Assembly (NCBI RefSeq): GCF_018449605.1
Contig: NZ_JAAVUW010000001.1
Location: 992,001 to 1,056,000 of the forward strand
Reading direction: 5' to 3'
Length of the DNA: 64,000 bases
DNA from: Luteibacter sp. dw_328
GTDB lineage: Bacteria > Pseudomonadota > Gammaproteobacteria > Xanthomonadales > Rhodanobacteraceae
Program-made: the position numbers and the translations under genes
In this document: one piece after another, positions 16,215 to 24,860 of the stretch
How positions within the stretch are numbered: the first letter of the stretch is position 1
Layout: each line of letters starts with the position of its first letter
The notes under the pieces: generated by a model
The model's input: the letters and a program-made list of their open reading frames with translations, nothing else
Database searches by the model: none
Told to the model about the DNA's origin: nothing

Positions 16215-17750
16215 TCAGCCCTTCATCCTCATCCAGAACAGCAGCAGGTACACCGCGCCGACACCGGCGACGATCAGAGCCAATGCCATGTTGTGCAGGT
16301 GGTCACGCCGGCGGTCGCGCGGCGTCGGATAGAACGGGATCGAAGCGAGCACAGGGAAGCCCGTGGCACGCTCGAGCTGACCGACCGAGCGCACCCGGGG
16401 ATCGAAGCGGGCGACCGCGAAGAGCAGGCCGAAGGGAATCACAAGGGACAGCGCGAGGCCGGCCAGGCCGAAGTGCATGAAGCGGAGGCCGGAGGGCACC
16501 AGCGGCATCACCGCAGGGTTCTGTACCAGGAAGGTCAGGCCACGCTGCTCGGCGTCGAGATTCATCGACACGCGTGCGTTCTCGCGACGCTTCAGCAGAT
16601 CCTGGTAGACATCGCGATTGACGTTGTAGTCGCGGGTGAGTTCGGCGATGACATTCTCCGAACTGGCGATGCGCTTGCTGCGTTCGAGCTCGGTCTGCAA
16701 CATGGCCTCGCTCGCGCCTGCGCGTGCCGCACTGGCGGCAGCGTCACCGCGCACGGCAGACAGCTGCAGGCGCATCTGCTGGTAGACCGGGTTCATCGTG
16801 GTCGAATGGTCAATCGGCATCGGTCCGCCGGCCGCGCGCTGCGCGTCGGCCGTCTGGGCCTGCTTGCGCACGTCCTCGATCTGATGGCGCAGGCGAATCA
16901 CATCCGGGTAATCCTCGGTGTAGTTGAGCAGCAACTTGTCCAGCTGGCCCTGCAGATCGCCGAGCTGCGTGGTGTAGATGCCGCCGACCGTCTGCACCGC
17001 ATTGACTTCGGATTCGCCATTGATCTGTGCGGCGAGCGACGCGGCCTGCGACTGCTTCTGCATGTAATCCATGCGATTGTTTTCGATCTGCATGCGCAGC
17101 TGGCTGATGCGCGAATTGGTGTCCACGTCGTTGCCCGGCCGTGCATCGGCATTGGCGTCGCGATAGGCCTTGAGCTTGCCTTCGGCGTCGGTCAGCTTGG
17201 CGCGATACGCCTCGACCTGGCTGTTGATGAACTCGTACGCTTCGCGGCTTTCGCGCTGCTTGGAGGCCAGGCTCTCGCTGATGAACAACTGGCCGAACGC
17301 ACGGGTCACCTCGAACGCGCGCTTCGGGTCCGAGTCGAAATAGGTGATGGTGATCAGGTTTTCGCGGTTGTTGATGATCTTGGTGCGACCCTTGATACCC
17401 TCGATGATCTTGTCGCGATCCAGCGCGGACGGGCTGTTTGCCAGCCAGCCTCCGCTGCGCAGCACCTCGTCGAGCACGCGGCGGCTGAAGATCACGTCGC
17501 GGGCGATGCCGGCACGATTCTTGTTGCCGGTGGCCGAGGCCGCGCCTTCCATCAACGGCGTGATGATGCTGCTTTCCTCGGCGAGGATGGTCGTCGACGC
17601 TTCGTACTTTTTCGGCCAGACCATGCCGACGCCAAGGGCGAGCAGCGCGATGACCGCGAAGATCACGCCCATCGTCACACGGCGCCTGCGTGCTTCACCG
17701 ATCAATGCGGGCAGGATGCCCGTGAAAGGAACAAGTTCCCCGCTCATCAC
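16215..17750 (-). CDS. Polysaccharide chain-length determinant / co-polymerase (Wzz/GumC-like)
   Basis: 511 residues. TM1 near residues 28-48 (ends GMVWPKKYEAS, a typical Wzz start of the periplasmic domain), then a long coiled-coil periplasmic region (about 180-400). A P-rich segment (AVMPLVPSGLRF) precedes TM2, and a last hydrophobic segment sits at the C-terminus (LIVAGVGAVYLLLFW). No kinase domain is fused, so the ATPase is a separate gene, as in XrtA-type loci. It bridges the inner membrane to the Wza-like exporter and sets chain length. The start could be Met1 or Met2. The gap to the wza-like gene is 9 bases. Confidence 0.85.
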   Translation of the reverse strand: MMSGELVPFTGILPALIGEARRRRVTMGVIFAVIALLALGVGMVWPKKYEASTTILAEESSIITPLMEGAASATGNKNRAGIARDVIFSRRVLDEVLRSGGWLANSPSALDRDKIIEGIKGRTKIINNRENLITITYFDSDPKRAFEVTRAFGQLFISESLASKQRESREAYEFINSQVEAYRAKLTDAEGKLKAYRDANADARPGNDVDTNSRISQLRMQIENNRMDYMQKQSQAASLAAQINGESEVNAVQTVGGIYTTQLGDLQGQLDKLLLNYTEDYPDVIRLRHQIEDVRKQAQTADAQRAAGGPMPIDHSTTMNPVYQQMRLQLSAVRGDAAASAARAGASEAMLQTELERSKRIASSENVIAELTRDYNVNRDVYQDLLKRRENARVSMNLDAEQRGLTFLVQNPAVMPLVPSGLRFMHFGLAGLALSLVIPFGLLFAVARFDPRVRSVGQLERATGFPVLASIPFYPTPRDRRRDHLHNMALALIVAGVGAVYLLLFWMRMKG

Positions 17751-17759
17751 ATACCCCTG

Positions 17760-18383
17760 TCAGAAAGCGCGCTGCGGTACCGTAATCACGTCGCCGGGCT
17801 GTACCGGGTAGTTGTTGCTCAGATCCCCTTGCTGAAGAATTTTCTGCAGCTGGACCGCATAAGCCTGGGTCGCGCCGCCCGAGCTGCGCCGATAGAGTTC
17901 GGTGCGATCGGGCGCGGCAAACTCGGTCGTCCCGCCAGCGGCGAGCACGGCATCGAGCACGGTCATGCCCTGCCGGTAGGGAATGGAAATGGGACTGCGC
18001 ACCGCACCGGTGACGCGAACGCGCGAGAGGTATTCGTGACTGCGCAATGCCGTAAGGATCACGGCCACCTGCGGGTCGCGGATGTACTGAGCCAGCTTCT
18101 GCTGGATCTCCGCCCCTACCTGGTCGGTCGTGCGCCCACCGGCGGCGACATCGCCCACCAGCGGTACGGTGACCTTCCCGTCCGGTCTCACCGGAACGCT
18201 GACACTGAGGTCCGGGTTATGCCAGACCGTGACCTGTAACTGGTCGTCGACACCGATCAGATACGACTCGACCGCCGGATTGGCGGCGTCCATCTTCGGT
18301 GGTGCCGAGGTGATTCCGCCTGTCGCGCATGCCGTCAACATGACGGTGGCAAACACTGTGGCGACGCGATTCCAACGCTTCAT
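17760..18383 (-). CDS. Polysaccharide export lipoprotein (Wza-like)
   Basis: 207 residues. The signal peptide ends in the lipobox LTAC (Cys19). Poly_export domain features follow: YLIGVDDQLQVTVWHNPDL, VRPDGKVTVPLVGDV, then a SLBB-like domain with VRVTGAVRSPISIPY and a final QPGDVITVPQRAF. It is shorter than E. coli Wza (about 380 residues), like the short exporters of XrtA-associated loci. It is the first gene of the minus-strand operon, with a CAGGTG ribosome binding site about 9 bases before ATG 18383. It should form or gate the periplasmic and outer-membrane channel for the glycan. Confidence 0.88.
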   Translation of the reverse strand: MKRWNRVATVFATVMLTACATGGITSAPPKMDAANPAVESYLIGVDDQLQVTVWHNPDLSVSVPVRPDGKVTVPLVGDVAAGGRTTDQVGAEIQQKLAQYIRDPQVAVILTALRSHEYLSRVRVTGAVRSPISIPYRQGMTVLDAVLAAGGTTEFAAPDRTELYRRSSGGATQAYAVQLQKILQQGDLSNNYPVQPGDVITVPQRAF

Positions 18384-18538
18384 GATGACACCTGCCCCTG
18401 TGACTTCGCTCGGTCGGTATCGTCGTGTCGATAGGGGTCCACGTCCATTCCAACAGCCCGCCTATGCCATTCGACCGACGCGCCGAACCTTGCGAAGTGC
18501 GCCATGCTTGTCGCCCCGCGAAACGAGGAGGACCAGGT

Positions 18539-19249
18539 TTGTCGGAAGCCGTGGACATCGTCGGGCGACTGACCCATCCCGCAGTCCAGGGGCTGCTTCT
18601 GGCCCTGCTCTCGACGGCACTGGTCCTGTGGCGGCGGCCTCGCACGGCGGCGTTGGCGGCGGCGCTCGCCCTGGCCTGGATCTGGATCGCGTCCACGCCC
18701 GTACTGGCGCTGCACCTGCGTGACGGACTGGCCACCGTCCCGGGATCCTCCACACCGCACGCCGACGCGATCGTCGTGTTGGGCGGCGGCAAATTGCCGG
18801 TGGCCGACTGGTCGCGCACGACGACGCGCGCCGGTCGCGGGCTGACCTTATGGCGTGACGGCTTTGCGCCCCTGCTGCTGGTCTCCGGCAGCGATCAGGC
18901 CGACGACCTCGCGCGGGGATTTACCCTGTCCGGGGTTCCCGGAGGCGACCTGCGTGTGGAAAGCCGCAGCGTCAACACGCACGAAAACGCGCTAAATTCG
19001 GCCGCCATGCTCAAGGCAGATGGCCTGTCAGATGTGCTGTTGGTGACGTCGGCCATCCACATGCGCCGGGCGGCCGGATGTTTCCGGCACGAGGGCATCG
19101 TCGTGACTCCCGTACCCGCGGAGGACGGCCACGGGAAGCTGGTCGTCGCGCCCGGCTGGTTGCCGCGCCGCGACGCGCTGACCCTGACTGCCCGCTGCCT
19201 CCGCGAGTATCTGGCCCTCTGGTTCTATCACCGCCGCGGCTGGATGTGA
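18539..19249 (+). CDS. YdcF/ElyC-family protein (DUF218)
   Basis: 236 residues if translation starts at TTG 18539, which has a perfect AGGAGG 7 bases upstream; the in-frame ATG at 18425 lacks one. Two hydrophobic segments (about residues 15-30 and 38-56) precede the DUF218 domain: DAIVVLGGGKLP, RAGRGLTLWRDGFAPLLLVSG, RSVNTHENALNS and VTSAIHMRRAAGCFRHEG. ElyC/SanA/YdcF proteins sit in the inner membrane, and some act in peptidoglycan or undecaprenyl-phosphate homeostasis. It is divergent from the polysaccharide operon across about 155 bases, so the two may share control (inference). Confidence 0.85.
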   Translation: MSEAVDIVGRLTHPAVQGLLLALLSTALVLWRRPRTAALAAALALAWIWIASTPVLALHLRDGLATVPGSSTPHADAIVVLGGGKLPVADWSRTTTRAGRGLTLWRDGFAPLLLVSGSDQADDLARGFTLSGVPGGDLRVESRSVNTHENALNSAAMLKADGLSDVLLVTSAIHMRRAAGCFRHEGIVVTPVPAEDGHGKLVVAPGWLPRRDALTLTARCLREYLALWFYHRRGWM

Positions 19250-19258
19250 CCGGAAACT

Positions 19259-19300
19259 GGCCCGCTGACGCGGGATCGCCGATGAATCGGCTCCTGCAAC
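19259..19300. repeat. REP-like element, single unit (R1)
   Basis: Right-hand half of the REP-like repeat (GATCGCCGATGAATCGGCTC plus flank) just downstream of the ydcF-like stop codon. Contains the small CCGAT/ATCGG stem. Confidence 0.8.
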
Positions 19301-19313
19301 GACGTGGGCGGCG

Positions 19314-19607
19314 TCAGAGAGCGGCGACGATACCGAGCTGTTTCAGCACCACCTGCTCCCACACCCCGTCCAGGTCGCCGTCCGCCAGCATGTCGTAGGC
19401 ATTGCGGCCGGAGAACGCCCGCTGCGGCATGACCAGCCAGCGGGCCGCGCGGTGGCGATCGCCCACGCAAGAAACGACCAGCTGGGCCAGCGGTGGGTGG
19501 CGGGTTTCCAGGGCGTCCAGGGCCTGCTCGATCACAGCCTCGCGGGCGTCGTGCAGACGCGTCAGCTCCGAGGCCAGCTCGGCATAGGTAGGTGCTTTCA
19601 TCGACAT
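19314..19607 (-). CDS. Antitoxin-like protein with Xre/MbcA/ParS toxin-binding domain (DUF2384)
   Basis: 97 residues from ATG 19607, which has GGGGAA about 8 bases upstream. The C-terminal half (RWLVMPQRAFSGRNAYDMLADGDLDGVWEQV region) matches the DUF2384 pattern W-L-x(4)-L/F-x-G-x(2)-A/P-x(2)-ML-x-G, which binds RES-type toxins in the Xre-RES family. The N-terminal half is helical with no clear helix-turn-helix. No RES toxin gene lies on either side, so it is an orphan or has another role. Family assignment is from the motif only. Confidence 0.65.
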   Translation of the reverse strand: MSMKAPTYAELASELTRLHDAREAVIEQALDALETRHPPLAQLVVSCVGDRHRAARWLVMPQRAFSGRNAYDMLADGDLDGVWEQVVLKQLGIVAAL

Positions 19608-19685
19608 GGCGCGGTTCCCCGGAGGCTTTGGGGGAACGCTAGCGTCGCTGGCCCGCGGCACGCTTGTACGCCTATGAGGCGACTT

Positions 19686-20000
19686 CTAGGGATCGCCGGT
19701 TTCGATCTGCAGGGAGGTCTTGCCGTCGCGACGGACAAGCCCAGGACCGAACTGAACGACTTTCGCGTCCTTCAGCACAACGGTGTAGTCCTGATGGGAG
19801 AACGAAAAGCGGCCCGGTCGACGGTCGATCCAGCTCATCACTTCGAAACCGATCATGTTCCGGTCCGAATCGGGCGGGCCGAGATGGTCGACAACCTCGT
19901 TTCGTGGCGTGCCGACTTCCAGTCGGGCAATCTTCGAGGACATCCCCGCGCAACCGGCCAGGCCGGCCGTCAGCAGAGCCACGGCGATCGCTCGTTTCAT
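19686..20000 (-). CDS. Small lipoprotein with BamE/SmpA-like domain
   Basis: 104 residues. The start is Met at 20000 (MKRAIAVALL), not the upstream in-frame Met, because the signal peptide begins there; the lipobox is LAGC (Cys17). The mature part holds RLEVGTPRNEVVDHLGPPD, the hallmark 'G-x-s/t-r-x-e-V-x-x-x-l-G-x-P' motif of BamE/SmpA-like folds, followed by strands. It likely sits at the outer membrane. It is not the housekeeping BamE by context, since no recN, fur or RnfH genes are nearby. Role unknown. Confidence 0.7.
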   Translation of the reverse strand: MKRAIAVALLTAGLAGCAGMSSKIARLEVGTPRNEVVDHLGPPDSDRNMIGFEVMSWIDRRPGRFSFSHQDYTVVLKDAKVVQFGPGLVRRDGKTSLQIETGDP

Positions 20001-20088
20001 CCTCACTCCCGTCAAGGTGCGGCACCCGCCGGATGGTAGCGCACTGACGCAAAAGCGTGCGACTCATCCGCCTGGCATGACCTGCTTT

Positions 20089-20451
20089 TCAGCGCACCGT
20101 CGAGGGAGGCGCCGGCATCACCGACGGCGACGCCGCCTGGCCGACGGGCTTGCCATGGGGATCCAGCACGTGACCTTGCGCGTCCACGGCGTGCGTATTG
20201 GCATTCTGCACGCGGCGGGTGACGCCCGGATTACCCGGCTGCACGGGACTCAGCCCGCGTTCGGTGGCGCCTGCGTCGGAAGCGGGTTGAACAGGCATCG
20301 AGGCCGGGTTGGCCTGCCCCGGACTCGGCGCGGCGGCAGGATTCGCTCCTGGCGTCGCGGTGGGCACGGACGCCGGATTCGGCGTCGTCTGGCCGATCGC
20401 CGTCGACGACAGGAGCAACAACGCCAGCAGGCGGGAGGGGTGTAAGGGCAT
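20089..20451 (-). CDS. Small exported Pro/Ala-rich protein, hypothetical
   Basis: 120 residues from ATG 20451, chosen because it starts a signal peptide (LLALLLLSSTAIGQ). An in-frame ATG at 20469 is also possible. The mature part is low complexity, rich in Pro, Ala, Thr and Gln, and predicted disordered, ending PSVMPAPPSTVR. No domain is recognised. Probably periplasmic or surface exposed. Confidence 0.55.
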   Translation of the reverse strand: MPLHPSRLLALLLLSSTAIGQTTPNPASVPTATPGANPAAAPSPGQANPASMPVQPASDAGATERGLSPVQPGNPGVTRRVQNANTHAVDAQGHVLDPHGKPVGQAASPSVMPAPPSTVR

Positions 20452-20565
20452 CGCAGGCTCCGGATGCATCGCGGGAACGACGCTTGCGTCAGCCACGCTA
20501 GTCCGGCGCATGTGAAGCCTTCGCGTCCCTGCTAGGCTCTTCCGATCCCATCCCGGAGACACCCG

Positions 20566-20931
20566 ATGCTGCTTGCCCTCGCTTTTGCCCTTGCCACTGA
20601 TAGCGGTTTCGACGCGCGTGTCCAGGCCGCCAAGGCATTGGAGAAGAATCCGGAGGGCAAGGCCTGGCAAGGCGCTTTGTGGGACAAGATAGGCAACCCG
20701 GCCACGGACGCGCTGAAGGACTGCATCGCCAGCAACAGCCCCGCGGACAAGACGCCATTCACCATTGTCGCGACGATCGACGCCAAGGGCCGCTCCAGCG
20801 ACGTGGCGGTCCAGCCGGAAACGCCGGTGGCGAAGTGCTTCACCGGCCAGTTTGCCGTCTGGACCCTGCCGCCACCGCCGAAGAAGCCGGCGCCCTATCC
20901 GTTCGAGATCGACGTCTCGATGGGACAGTAA
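20566..20931 (+). CDS. Small exported protein with TonB-C-like strand pattern, hypothetical
   Basis: 121 residues. A short hydrophobic N-terminus (MLLALAFALA) could be a signal peptide. There are two Cys (near residues 52 and 91) that could pair. The C-terminal part, TIDAKGRSSDVAVQPETPVA then CFTGQFAVWTLPPPPKKPAPYPF, resembles the strand-helix-strand core of TonB C-terminal-like domains in small Xanthomonadales proteins. It is divergent from the Pro-rich gene across 114 bases and convergent with the aldo/keto reductase. Function unknown. Confidence 0.55.
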   Translation: MLLALAFALATDSGFDARVQAAKALEKNPEGKAWQGALWDKIGNPATDALKDCIASNSPADKTPFTIVATIDAKGRSSDVAVQPETPVAKCFTGQFAVWTLPPPPKKPAPYPFEIDVSMGQ

Positions 20932-20932
20932 G

Positions 20933-21763
20933 TCAGTTCAGTTCGTCCGGATGCGGGCCCATGCGGTTGCCCGCATCCAGTCCGTCGATCGCCTTCATCT
21001 CATCGGCTGACAGTTCGAAATCGAACACGTCGATGTTGGCCTTGATGCGTTCGGGCGTGACGGATTTCGGGATCACCATGTGCCCGAGCTGTACATGCCA
21101 GCGAATCACCACCTGTGCCGGCGTCTTGCCGTGCTTCTTGCCGATGGCGACAAGGGCATCGTTCTTCAGCAGGTCGCCGCCCTGCCCCAAGGGGCTCCAG
21201 GATTCGGTGATGATTTTCAGCTTCGTATTGGCAGCGACGACATCGCGCTGCGCGAAGTCCGGATGCAGTTCGATCTGGTTGACCACCGGTACCACGCCGG
21301 TTTCCGTCACCAGGCGTTCGAGATGCACTGGCTGGAAATTGGACACGCCGATCGAGCGGATGCGACCTTCGTCACGCAGGCGAATGAAGGCCTTCCAGGT
21401 GTCGACATAAAGGTCGCGTTTCGGCGTCGGCCAGTGGATCAGGTACATGTCGACGTAGTCGGTACCCAGCTTGTTCAGGCTGCTATCGAAGGCCTTTAGC
21501 GTACGGTCGAAACCCTGCTCGGCGTTCCACAGCTTGGTCGTAAGGAAGATGTCGCCACGCGCGACCCCGGATCGCTCGATGCCCTGGCGCACGCCGGCTT
21601 CATTCTTGTAGATCGCCGCGGTATCCAGAGAGCGGTAGCCAGCCGCCAGGGCGCTGGCGACGGCATCGGCTGTTTCGCCATCGGGAATCTGGAATACACC
21701 GAAGCCCAGTTGCGGGGCCTTGTTGCCATCGTTGAGGTCGAGGACCGGAACTGAAGAAGTCAT
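20933..21763 (-). CDS. Aldo/keto reductase
   Basis: 276 residues from ATG 21763; the longer open frame upstream lacks family homology. GVFQIPD starts the barrel. The catalytic tetrad is visible as Asp and Tyr in YRSLDTAAIYKNE, Lys in TTKLWN, and His in YLIHWPTP. The NADPH-binding end shows IPKSVTPERIKAN, giving the 'IPKS' signature. It is closest in pattern to 2,5-diketo-gluconate/methylglyoxal reductases (AKR5 type). It reduces carbonyl compounds with NADPH in the cytosol; the true substrate is unknown. The stop lies one base beyond the convergent small gene. Confidence 0.92.
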   Translation of the reverse strand: MTSSVPVLDLNDGNKAPQLGFGVFQIPDGETADAVASALAAGYRSLDTAAIYKNEAGVRQGIERSGVARGDIFLTTKLWNAEQGFDRTLKAFDSSLNKLGTDYVDMYLIHWPTPKRDLYVDTWKAFIRLRDEGRIRSIGVSNFQPVHLERLVTETGVVPVVNQIELHPDFAQRDVVAANTKLKIITESWSPLGQGGDLLKNDALVAIGKKHGKTPAQVVIRWHVQLGHMVIPKSVTPERIKANIDVFDFELSADEMKAIDGLDAGNRMGPHPDELN

Positions 21764-21830
21764 GCCTTTGTCTCCTGCGGGGAACCGCCAACAATGATGC
21801 CGGACGACCCCGCATTCAACGCGTGATGGC

Positions 21831-23090
21831 TCAGTCGCCGCGCGCCGCGTAGTGCGTCTCGACGTAGTTGTCGAGGATGCCGACGAACTCGTCGGCGATG
21901 TTGTCACCACGCAGTGTCATGGCTTTTTCACCGTCGATGAACACGGGCGCGGAAGGTGCTTCGCCGTTACCCGGCAACGAAATGCCGATGTTCGCATGCT
22001 TGGACTCGCCGGGTCCGTTGACGATGCAGCCCATCACCGCGAGAGTGAGGTTCTCCACACCGTCGTACTTCACGCGCCACACCGGCATCTGCTCGCGCAC
22101 ATGTTCCTGCACAGTCTTGGCCAGCTCCTGGAAGAATTCGCTCGTGGTGCGACCGCACCCCGGGCACGCGGTGACCAGCGGCGTGAAGGCGCGCAGGCCC
22201 ATCGTCTGCAGCAACTCCTGGGCGACAATGACTTCGGCCGTGCGCGACTGCCCCGGTTCGGGCGTGAGCGAAATGCGGATGGTGTCGCCGATACCTTCCT
22301 GCAGCAGCACGCCGAGTGCCGCGCTGGAGGCGGTGATGCCCTTCGAGCCCATACCCGCTTCGGTCAGGCCCAGGTGCAGGGCGTAGTCGGCACGACGGGC
22401 GAGATCGCGATACACCGCGATCAGCTCCTGCACGCCCGAGACCTTGCACGAAAGGATGATGCGGTTGCGCGCAAGGCCGAGGTCTTCCGCACGCGCGGCG
22501 GAATCCAGCGCGGAACGGATCAACGCTTCGCGAGCTACATGGCCTGCGTCCCACGGGTCGGCACGGCGGGCGTTCTCGTCCATCAGGGCAGCGACCATGG
22601 ACTGGTCCAGCGAGCCCCAGTTGGCGCCGATACGCACGGGCTTGTCGTAGCGAATCGCCATCTCGATGATCGAGGCGAACTGCGCATCTTTCTTCTTGCC
22701 GAAGCCGACGTTGCCCGGATTGATACGGTACTTGGCGAGTGCCTCGGCACAGGCCGGCTCGCCTTCCAGCAACTGGTGGCCGTTGTAGTGGAAGTCGCCG
22801 ATCAGCGGGACGGAGACGCCCATCATGTCCAGGCGTTCACGGATGCGCGGCACGGCGGCAGCAGCGGCAGGCGTATTCACCGTAATGCGGACCATCTCCG
22901 AGCCCGCGCGGGCCAGTTCGGCCACCTGCTTCGCCGTGGAGACGGGATCTTCGGTGTCCGTGTTCGTCATGGACTGGACGACGATCGGTGCGCGGCCGCC
23001 TACTTGCACGCGGTCGACGATCACGCCCGTGCTCTGGCGGCGGGCAGCGGCTTCCGCGGGACGGGGGCGGCTAGGGAGGTCTTCGGTCAT
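21831..23090 (-). CDS. ispG: 4-hydroxy-3-methylbut-2-enyl-diphosphate synthase (IspG/GcpE)
   Basis: 419 residues from ATG 23090; an open frame continues upstream through a repeat, but the conserved part begins [31 protein letters not shown] is the family's opening signature. The [4Fe-4S] cysteines appear in [13 protein letters not shown] and [14 protein letters not shown]. It catalyses the reductive dehydration of MEcPP to HMBPP, the sixth step in the MEP isoprenoid pathway. It stands alone here, with no helix-turn-helix YfgA/RodZ or hisS gene beside it. Confidence 0.96.
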   Translation of the reverse strand: MTEDLPSRPRPAEAAARRQSTGVIVDRVQVGGRAPIVVQSMTNTDTEDPVSTAKQVAELARAGSEMVRITVNTPAAAAAVPRIRERLDMMGVSVPLIGDFHYNGHQLLEGEPACAEALAKYRINPGNVGFGKKKDAQFASIIEMAIRYDKPVRIGANWGSLDQSMVAALMDENARRADPWDAGHVAREALIRSALDSAARAEDLGLARNRIILSCKVSGVQELIAVYRDLARRADYALHLGLTEAGMGSKGITASSAALGVLLQEGIGDTIRISLTPEPGQSRTAEVIVAQELLQTMGLRAFTPLVTACPGCGRTTSEFFQELAKTVQEHVREQMPVWRVKYDGVENLTLAVMGCIVNGPGESKHANIGISLPGNGEAPSAPVFIDGEKAMTLRGDNIADEFVGILDNYVETHYAARGD

Positions 23091-23148
23091 AGCCCTGCAT
23101 TTTAGCGCATTGGTATGACCGCCCGCAGACCGGAGCTCCCAGGCCGCT

Positions 23149-23260
23149 GTAGGAGCCGATTCATCGGCGAATGGGTGCTCGCGGCAACCGGGCCCGCTGC
23201 CGCGGGATCGCCGATAAATCGGCTCCCACACGAAGCTTCGCCGCCTAAGCGGCTCCTGCA
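23149..23260. repeat. REP-like element, inverted pair plus partial third unit (R2)
   Basis: Left arm GGAGCCGATTCATCGGCGAA, a CCCGCTGCCGCGGG mini-hairpin, right arm GATCGCCGATAAATCGGCTC, then a third decayed unit ending in AAGCGGCTCCTGCA. It fills the ispG-clsB intergenic gap. Confidence 0.85.
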
Positions 23261-23285
23261 CACGCTGGCCCGATACACTGCCTGC

Positions 23286-24770
23286 ATGAACGTACGCCAC
23301 CGCAGCACCGGATTTTCCAACCGCCTTTTCGCCGAGCAGGCCCTGAGCCGCAGCGCCGGCGCGCCGCTGATCGGCGGCAACGCCGTTGAGCTGTTGATCG
23401 ACGCGAGGGCCCATTTCGATGCCTGGCTCGCCGCCATCACGGCGGCGAGGCGCCACGTATTCGTCGAGAACTACATCATCCGCGACGACAGCATCGGGCA
23501 AGCCTTCCGCGCCGCGCTCGTTGAGCGTGCTCGCGCCGGGGTTTTCGTGGCCGTGATCGGCGACTGGGTCGGCTGCCTCGGCCAGTCGCGCGCGTCGTTC
23601 TGGAACGAACTCCGCGCCGCGGGCGGCCACGTGCGCATTTACAACCCACCCAGGCTCGGCAGCTCGTTCGGCTGGGTCAGCCGCGACCACCGCAAGGTGC
23701 TCACCGTGGATGGCGAGGTCGGCTTCCTGTCCGGCGTCTGCCTGAGCGAGAAGTGGCTGGGCGATCCGGCGCGCAATGTGTCGCCCTGGCGCGATACCGG
23801 CGTGATGATCCACGGCCCGGCGGTCGCGGAAATCGAACACGCCTTCGCCGACAGCTGGCAGCAGGCCGGCGAGCCGCTACCCGACGATGAACGCCTGCGG
23901 CCCACAGCGGACAGCAAGGACGCCGGTGAGGTCTCGCTACGGCTCATCGCGACCCAACCGAGCACCGCCGGCATGTATCGCCTCGACCAGATGGTCGCCG
24001 CCATGGCGCGCAAGACCCTCTGGCTCACCGATGCCTATTTCGTGGGGGTTGCACCGTACGTGCAGGCCCTCGCCGCCGCCGCACGCGATGGCGTGGACGT
24101 GCGTCTCCTTGTACCGGGCACCAGCGACATCCCCATGGTCGCCGGGATGTCGCGCTCCGGCTACCGCCCGTTGTTGAAGGCCGGTATCCGCGTGTTCGAA
24201 TGGAACGGTTCGATGCTGCACGCGAAGACGGCCGTCGCCGACGGGCGCTGGGCGCGCGTGGGCTCGTCCAATCTCAATATCGCCAGCTGGCTGAGCAACC
24301 GTGAAATCGACGTAGCGATCGAGGACAACGGATTTGCCGGAAAGCTCGAGGCGCAGTACGAAGCGGACCTCGAGAACGCCACGGAAATCCTCCTGCGTGG
24401 CCGCCGGCGCCGCTCCGGCAACGAGCGCATGCGTAGCCGCTCGCCCCGTCCGCCGCGGCCACGCCATACGGGGGGCAGCTCCAGCCGTGCCGCCGCCGGT
24501 GCGTTGCGCCTGGCTAACACGGTAGGCGCGGCCCTGACCGAGCATCGCGTGCTGGGAGATACAGAAACCGGGCCGCTCATCGCCGGCGCTATCTCGGCCA
24601 CCGTGCTCACGGTCATCGCGATCTTTTGGCCAGCAGTGATCGCCTGGCCGCTCGCGTTGATCGGCGCGTGGTTCGCGGTGAACCTGTCGGTAAGCTGGTG
24701 GAAGCTGCGCCAGAAGCGCAAGCGCTCACCGCCCGACCCCGGCACAGGCTCGGGCTTGGGCTCCTTGTAG
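23286..24770 (+). CDS. clsB: Phospholipase D-family cardiolipin synthase
   Basis: 494 residues from ATG 23286; the upstream in-frame extension runs through REP sequence and is rejected. Two HKD motifs are present: [12 protein letters not shown] (about residue 134) and [19 protein letters not shown] (about residue 311). It has no N-terminal transmembrane pair, so the ClsB type is preferred to ClsA. There is a C-terminal extension rich in Arg/Pro and then two hydrophobic segments (about residues 430-475), an unusual place for a membrane anchor. It forms cardiolipin from phosphatidylglycerol (and perhaps PE). Its stop codon TAG is the TAG of the following REP element. Confidence 0.85.
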   Translation: MNVRHRSTGFSNRLFAEQALSRSAGAPLIGGNAVELLIDARAHFDAWLAAITAARRHVFVENYIIRDDSIGQAFRAALVERARAGVFVAVIGDWVGCLGQSRASFWNELRAAGGHVRIYNPPRLGSSFGWVSRDHRKVLTVDGEVGFLSGVCLSEKWLGDPARNVSPWRDTGVMIHGPAVAEIEHAFADSWQQAGEPLPDDERLRPTADSKDAGEVSLRLIATQPSTAGMYRLDQMVAAMARKTLWLTDAYFVGVAPYVQALAAAARDGVDVRLLVPGTSDIPMVAGMSRSGYRPLLKAGIRVFEWNGSMLHAKTAVADGRWARVGSSNLNIASWLSNREIDVAIEDNGFAGKLEAQYEADLENATEILLRGRRRRSGNERMRSRSPRPPRPRHTGGSSSRAAAGALRLANTVGAALTEHRVLGDTETGPLIAGAISATVLTVIAIFWPAVIAWPLALIGAWFAVNLSVSWWKLRQKRKRSPPDPGTGSGLGSL

Positions 24771-24848
24771 GAGCCGATTCATCGGCGAACGGGTGCTTGC
24801 GTCAAACTGGCCCGCTGCCGCGGGATCGCCGATGAATCGGCTCCTACA
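24767..24848. repeat. REP-like element, inverted pair (R3)
   Basis: TGTAGGAGCCGATTCATCGG left arm and GCCGATGAATCGGCTCCTAC right arm around CCCGCTGCCGCGGG. The first bases include the clsB stop codon; it lies between convergent clsB and the feo operon end. Confidence 0.9.
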
Positions 24849-24860
24849 AAGGAATGCTCG

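Noticed and set aside
16293-18239. 648-codon plus-strand frame opposite the Wzz- and Wza-like genes
   Set aside because: Antisense to three coherent genes with recognisable domains; no start signal or family.
6183-18383. Gene cluster as a complete exopolysaccharide biosynthesis locus
   Set aside because: No glycosyltransferase, initiating transferase or polymerase could be identified in the operon.
23091-23840. N-terminal extension of ispG by 250 codons
   Set aside because: Runs antisense through REP sequence and the clsB coding region, and has no similarity to IspG.
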